Of a stretch of 26,233 nt of DNA, positions 23,425 through 26,233 are shown piece by piece (within the stretch, counting starts at the first letter, position 1; each line of letters opens with the position of its first letter). The position numbers were made by a program, and so were the translations under genes. The notes below the pieces were generated by a model, which saw only the letters and a program-made list of their open reading frames with translations, did not search any database and was not told the origin of the DNA. Source of the DNA: Candidatus Accumulibacter vicinus (GTDB lineage: Bacteria; Pseudomonadota; Gammaproteobacteria; Burkholderiales; Rhodocyclaceae); NCBI GenBank assembly GCA_002425405.1, contig DIME01000098.1, forward strand, positions 1 to 26,233, written 5' to 3'.

Positions 23425-24288
23425 ATGAGCGACGCGGATAGGTCTGGGGATTCGAGAGAACTCGAAGCACTGTTCGACAGCATTGCTGCAGGAGTGGCTG
23501 CGGACGCAACGCCGGTGCCGCCAGCCTCTCGTGGACCATCGTTGATGCAGCAGTTACGCGAGGGTGACGGGGCAGATGACAGCGACGAGTTGCAGATCCT
23601 CTTCGACTCGGTCGCTGCAGCGCAGGGCGCTGCAGCGAGCACTCCTGAAGCTGCCGGCAGCGGTGAACAACGGTGGCAAGGCCAGGACCGGGTGTTTCAG
23701 CGCATCGGTCAGATGGCCCGGCAGTTGCACGACACGCTTGGGGAACTGGGTTACCACGAACTCATCGAGAACGCCGTCACCGCCATTCCTGACACCAAGG
23801 ACCGCCTCAATTATGTCGTCAACCTGACCGAGCAGGCCGCCTGCCGGGTGTTGAATGCGACGGATTTGGCGAACCCCCTGCAGGAGGAACTCGAGACCGC
23901 TTCAGCCAAGCTGGCGACGAAATGGGATGCCCTCTTTGCCAATCGCATGGGCGTCGAGGAGTTCAGGCGTCTGGCCGAGGAGACGCGTTCCTTCCTCAAG
24001 CAGGGACTGCCTCAGAAAACCGGGGCCACGAAAGCGCAATTGCTCGAGATCATGATGGCGCAGGACTTCCAGGATCTGACCGGCCAGGTGATCAAGAAGA
24101 TCATCCACGTGGCACAGGAACTCGAGTCGCAGCTGATGGGGGTACTCATCGAAACTCTGCCCGGCGAGCGCCGTACCGATTCGGTGATGAGCCTGCTCAA
24201 CGGGCCGGTGATCAATGCCGAAGGGCGCGGTGACGTGGTTGCCACACAGCAGCAGGTCGATGACCTGCTCGGCAGCCTGGGATTCTAG
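23425..24288 (+). CDS. cheZ: CheY-P phosphatase CheZ with repeated N-terminal peptide
   Basis: The 287-residue protein contains the CheZ four-helix domain with LLEIMMAQDFQDLTGQVIKK, where D217 and Q221 correspond to the catalytic D143 and Q147 of E. coli. It ends in the CheY-docking helix QQVDDLLGSLGF. It is about 70 residues longer at the N-terminus than E. coli CheZ. That extension carries the same 11-residue motif twice: ELEALFDSIAA (12-22) and ELQILFDSVAA (55-65), resembling the EIDALL CheY-binding peptide of FliM. The start at 23425, one base after the cheY stop, keeps the first motif. The stop codon overlaps the AGGAGG ribosome binding site of cheA. Confidence 0.94.
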   Translation: MSDADRSGDSRELEALFDSIAAGVAADATPVPPASRGPSLMQQLREGDGADDSDELQILFDSVAAAQGAAASTPEAAGSGEQRWQGQDRVFQRIGQMARQLHDTLGELGYHELIENAVTAIPDTKDRLNYVVNLTEQAACRVLNATDLANPLQEELETASAKLATKWDALFANRMGVEEFRRLAEETRSFLKQGLPQKTGATKAQLLEIMMAQDFQDLTGQVIKKIIHVAQELESQLMGVLIETLPGERRTDSVMSLLNGPVINAEGRGDVVATQQQVDDLLGSLGF

Positions 24289-24298
24289 GAGGTTCAGG

Positions 24299-26218
24299 AT
24301 GAGTGATTTTTCCGGGATGGAAGACCTCCTGCAGGATTTCCTGCAGGAGGCCGGAGACTTGCTGTCGGATGTCGACAACAAACTCGTCGATCTGGAGCGG
24401 AGCCCGGACGATCGTCGTTTGCTCAATGACATTTTCCGTGGTTTTCACACCATCAAGGGTGGCGCAGGTTTTCTCAATGCCACCGAGCTGGTTACCCTCT
24501 GCCACTTGACCGAAAGCCTGTTCGACAAGCTCAGAAACGCCGAGATGAGGCTGACGGCCGGTCTGATGGATACCATCATGGCGGCGACCCAGAGTGTGCG
24601 CCATATGTTTGGCGAGATCGCACAAGGTACGCAACCGCATACGGCTCCCAGCGAGGTCATTGTCGCGCTGCGGGCCATGCTCGAAGGGCGTGGCGAGAGC
24701 CATCATGCCGGCACGGAGGTGGCGGCTCCTGTCGCTATTGCGGACGAAGGTCCGGACTGGCGCGCCCTGCACGCGGCCGTGACCGGGCAGAATGTCGCGG
24801 TACCGGCGGTGGCCGCGCCCAGCACGCCTGCTGCGACGGTGAATGCGGCCGCAGCCCCGGCCCCGGCCGCAACCGTGGATCTTTCCAAGCTGCAACCGCA
24901 TTTCCCGCCGGAAGGGCGTCGCAGTACCGACAAACCTGGCGCTGCGGTGAGCGGCGCTCCTTCCGGTCGCCGTGCCGACGAAAAAGCCGCTGCCCGCGAA
25001 GCGACCATTCGGGTCGATACCACGCGCCTGGATCAGGTGCTCAACCTGTCTGGCGAGATTGGTCTGACAAAGAACCGCCTGACCAGTCTGCGCGCGGATA
25101 TCCTCGCTGGCAGAACTGATTCGGAAACCCTGCAGGCCCTCGACCAGGCGGTCAGCCAGCTGGATCTCCTGGTTTCGGATTTGCAGAACTCGGTGATGAA
25201 GACGCGAATGCAGCCGATCGGCCGGTTGTTCCAGAAGTACCCGCGGATTGCCCGCGATCTGGCTCGGCAGTTGGGCAAGGACGTCGAACTGGCACTGATT
25301 GGCGAAGAGACCGAAGTCGATAAGACGATGATCGAGGATCTGGCCGATCCGCTCATTCATCTGATTCGCAATGCCGTCGATCATGGCGTTGAGGGGCCCG
25401 AAGAGCGTCTTCTGGCTGGCAAGCCGGCGAAAAGCGTGGTCCGTCTCGAAGCGCGTCAGGAGGGCGATCACATCGTCCTGATCATTGCCGACGACGGGCA
25501 CGGGATCAGTCCTGAACGGATCCGGGCCAAAGCGGTCGAGAAGAACATCATCAGCGAAGAGGAGGCCAACACGCTCGATGATCGGCAAAGCCTGAACCTG
25601 ATTTTCCTGCCCGGCTTCTCGACAATGGCACAGGCATCGGCAGTATCCGGCCGCGGCGTCGGGATGGATGTCGTCAAGACCAACATCCAGAAACTCAATG
25701 GATCGATCGAGATCCGCTCCGAGCCTGGCAAGGGTTCGGTGTTCATCATTTCACTGCCGCTGACGCTGGCGATCCTTCCCGTTCTGCTCGTCCTGCTCGG
25801 TGAGCAACCCTTTGCGCTGCCGCTGTCGATGGTCAGGGAGATCCTGCCGATCGACCACCAGCGGATGCAGGAAGTGGGCGGCAAGGAAACCCTGGTGGTG
25901 CGTGGCGAAATCCTGCCGGTGATCGCGCTCTCGCGTCTGCTGGGCTGGCCGCAGGTGCGGCAGCCCGAGTACGGCGTGTTGATGCAGACCGCAGAGCGCA
26001 GCTTCATTCTGGCGGTGGACAACTTTGCCGGCCGGGATGACGCGGTGATCAAGGCGCTGGACGACTTCCGTCCACGCGGTGTTGCCGGCGTAACGACGCT
26101 CTCGAATGGTCAGATCGTTCTGATTCTGGACATGAAAGAACTGCTCGCCGATCTGAGCACGCATGCCGACCGCGACCTGCGGAGCACGCCGGCGCGGGCT
26201 CTGGAGTTCTTCGCCTAG
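24299..26218 (+). CDS. cheA: Chemotaxis histidine kinase CheA
   Basis: ATG at 24299, seven bases after AGGAGG (24287-24292), gives 639 residues. P1 (about 1-125) has the phosphorylated His50 in GFHTIKGGAGF. Residues about 130-240 are an Ala/Pro-rich linker with no recognisable CheY-binding P2 domain. P3 dimerisation (about 245-310: RLDQVLNLSGEIGLTKNRL) precedes the P4 kinase domain with N box HLIRNAVDHGVE (about 353-364), G1 DDGHGIS and G2 GRGVGMDVVK. The CheW-like P5 domain (about 500-635) closes the protein. CheA phosphorylates CheY and the CheV receivers in response to receptors. The gene ends 15 bases before the window edge, so cheW, receptors and adaptation enzymes may lie beyond. Confidence 0.97.
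   Translation: MSDFSGMEDLLQDFLQEAGDLLSDVDNKLVDLERSPDDRRLLNDIFRGFHTIKGGAGFLNATELVTLCHLTESLFDKLRNAEMRLTAGLMDTIMAATQSVRHMFGEIAQGTQPHTAPSEVIVALRAMLEGRGESHHAGTEVAAPVAIADEGPDWRALHAAVTGQNVAVPAVAAPSTPAATVNAAAAPAPAATVDLSKLQPHFPPEGRRSTDKPGAAVSGAPSGRRADEKAAAREATIRVDTTRLDQVLNLSGEIGLTKNRLTSLRADILAGRTDSETLQALDQAVSQLDLLVSDLQNSVMKTRMQPIGRLFQKYPRIARDLARQLGKDVELALIGEETEVDKTMIEDLADPLIHLIRNAVDHGVEGPEERLLAGKPAKSVVRLEARQEGDHIVLIIADDGHGISPERIRAKAVEKNIISEEEANTLDDRQSLNLIFLPGFSTMAQASAVSGRGVGMDVVKTNIQKLNGSIEIRSEPGKGSVFIISLPLTLAILPVLLVLLGEQPFALPLSMVREILPIDHQRMQEVGGKETLVVRGEILPVIALSRLLGWPQVRQPEYGVLMQTAERSFILAVDNFAGRDDAVIKALDDFRPRGVAGVTTLSNGQIVLILDMKELLADLSTHADRDLRSTPARALEFFA
24325..24350 (+). repeat. Perfect 12-bp inverted repeat at the start of cheA
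   Basis: CCTCCTGCAGGA (24325-24336) and TCCTGCAGGAGG (24339-24350) form a perfect stem with two central bases, inside codons 9-18 of cheA. The left arm together with base 24324 (ACCTCCT) is also complementary to AGGAGGT at 24287-24293, which contains the cheA ribosome binding site, so two exclusive RNA structures are possible. Confidence 0.7.
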
Positions 26219-26233
26219 CAGCCTGTCGGACTT

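Noticed and set aside
24212..25588. Leftward 458-codon frame
   Set aside because: Antisense of cheA with no recognisable motifs.

Overview
The window looks like chromosome from a GC-rich betaproteobacterium. The Rhodocyclales, 'Candidatus Accumulibacter'-like, fit best. This is inferred from gene style, the Pro-Arg-His tRNA operon, the FecR/OmpA/CHASE2-cyclase trio and a cheV-cheV-cheY-cheZ-cheA cluster; no database search was possible.

Layout. (1) 1-4640 is a metabolic block. Two translationally coupled FMN split-barrel (PNPOx-like) genes, one fused to a GAF domain, read leftward. Diverging from them is a rightward operon of an exported c-type cytochrome and the alpha and beta subunits of a thiamine-diphosphate (acetoin/2-oxo-acid dehydrogenase type) E1 enzyme. 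It is followed by the start of a cupin gene that breaks off after about 34 codons. (2) 4640-5470 is a junction: a strong promoter and a tRNA-Pro/Arg/His operon, then a fragment of an ISKra4-like transposase that ends about 10 bases before gltX. Proline codon choice changes across this junction (mostly CCC before, mostly CCG after), so the left block probably has a different history. (3) 5470-12340 holds gltX, a leftward pair (small exported cysteine-containing protein and a GH19 lysozyme/endolysin-like enzyme), yebC, a HerA-like DUF853 ATPase and an adenylate cyclase-HDOD fusion. (4) 12353-17170 is leftward: an overlapping ECF sigma factor / double-cupin ChrR-like / SRPBCC operon and a large SWIM-SNF2 helicase. 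(5) 17693-20809 is a rightward FecR - OmpA lipoprotein - CHASE2 adenylate cyclase operon. (6) 21066-26218 is a chemotaxis operon: two CheV paralogues, CheY, CheZ and CheA.

Functional themes. The right half is rich in signalling: two class III cyclases with different sensor or output modules, an ECF sigma system, and a chemotaxis core with the CheZ phosphatase. No receptor, CheW, CheR or CheB gene lies in the window; the operon probably continues past the right edge. The most unusual points are: two FliM-like acidic/hydrophobic peptides repeated in the N-terminus of CheZ; a perfect 12-bp inverted repeat at the start of cheA whose left arm can also pair with the cheA ribosome binding site; the GH19 enzyme next to a small exported cysteine protein; a ChrR-like double cupin with no zinc anti-sigma domain; and the degraded junction around the tRNA operon. 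I see no CRISPR array, rRNA, complete insertion sequence or phage module.
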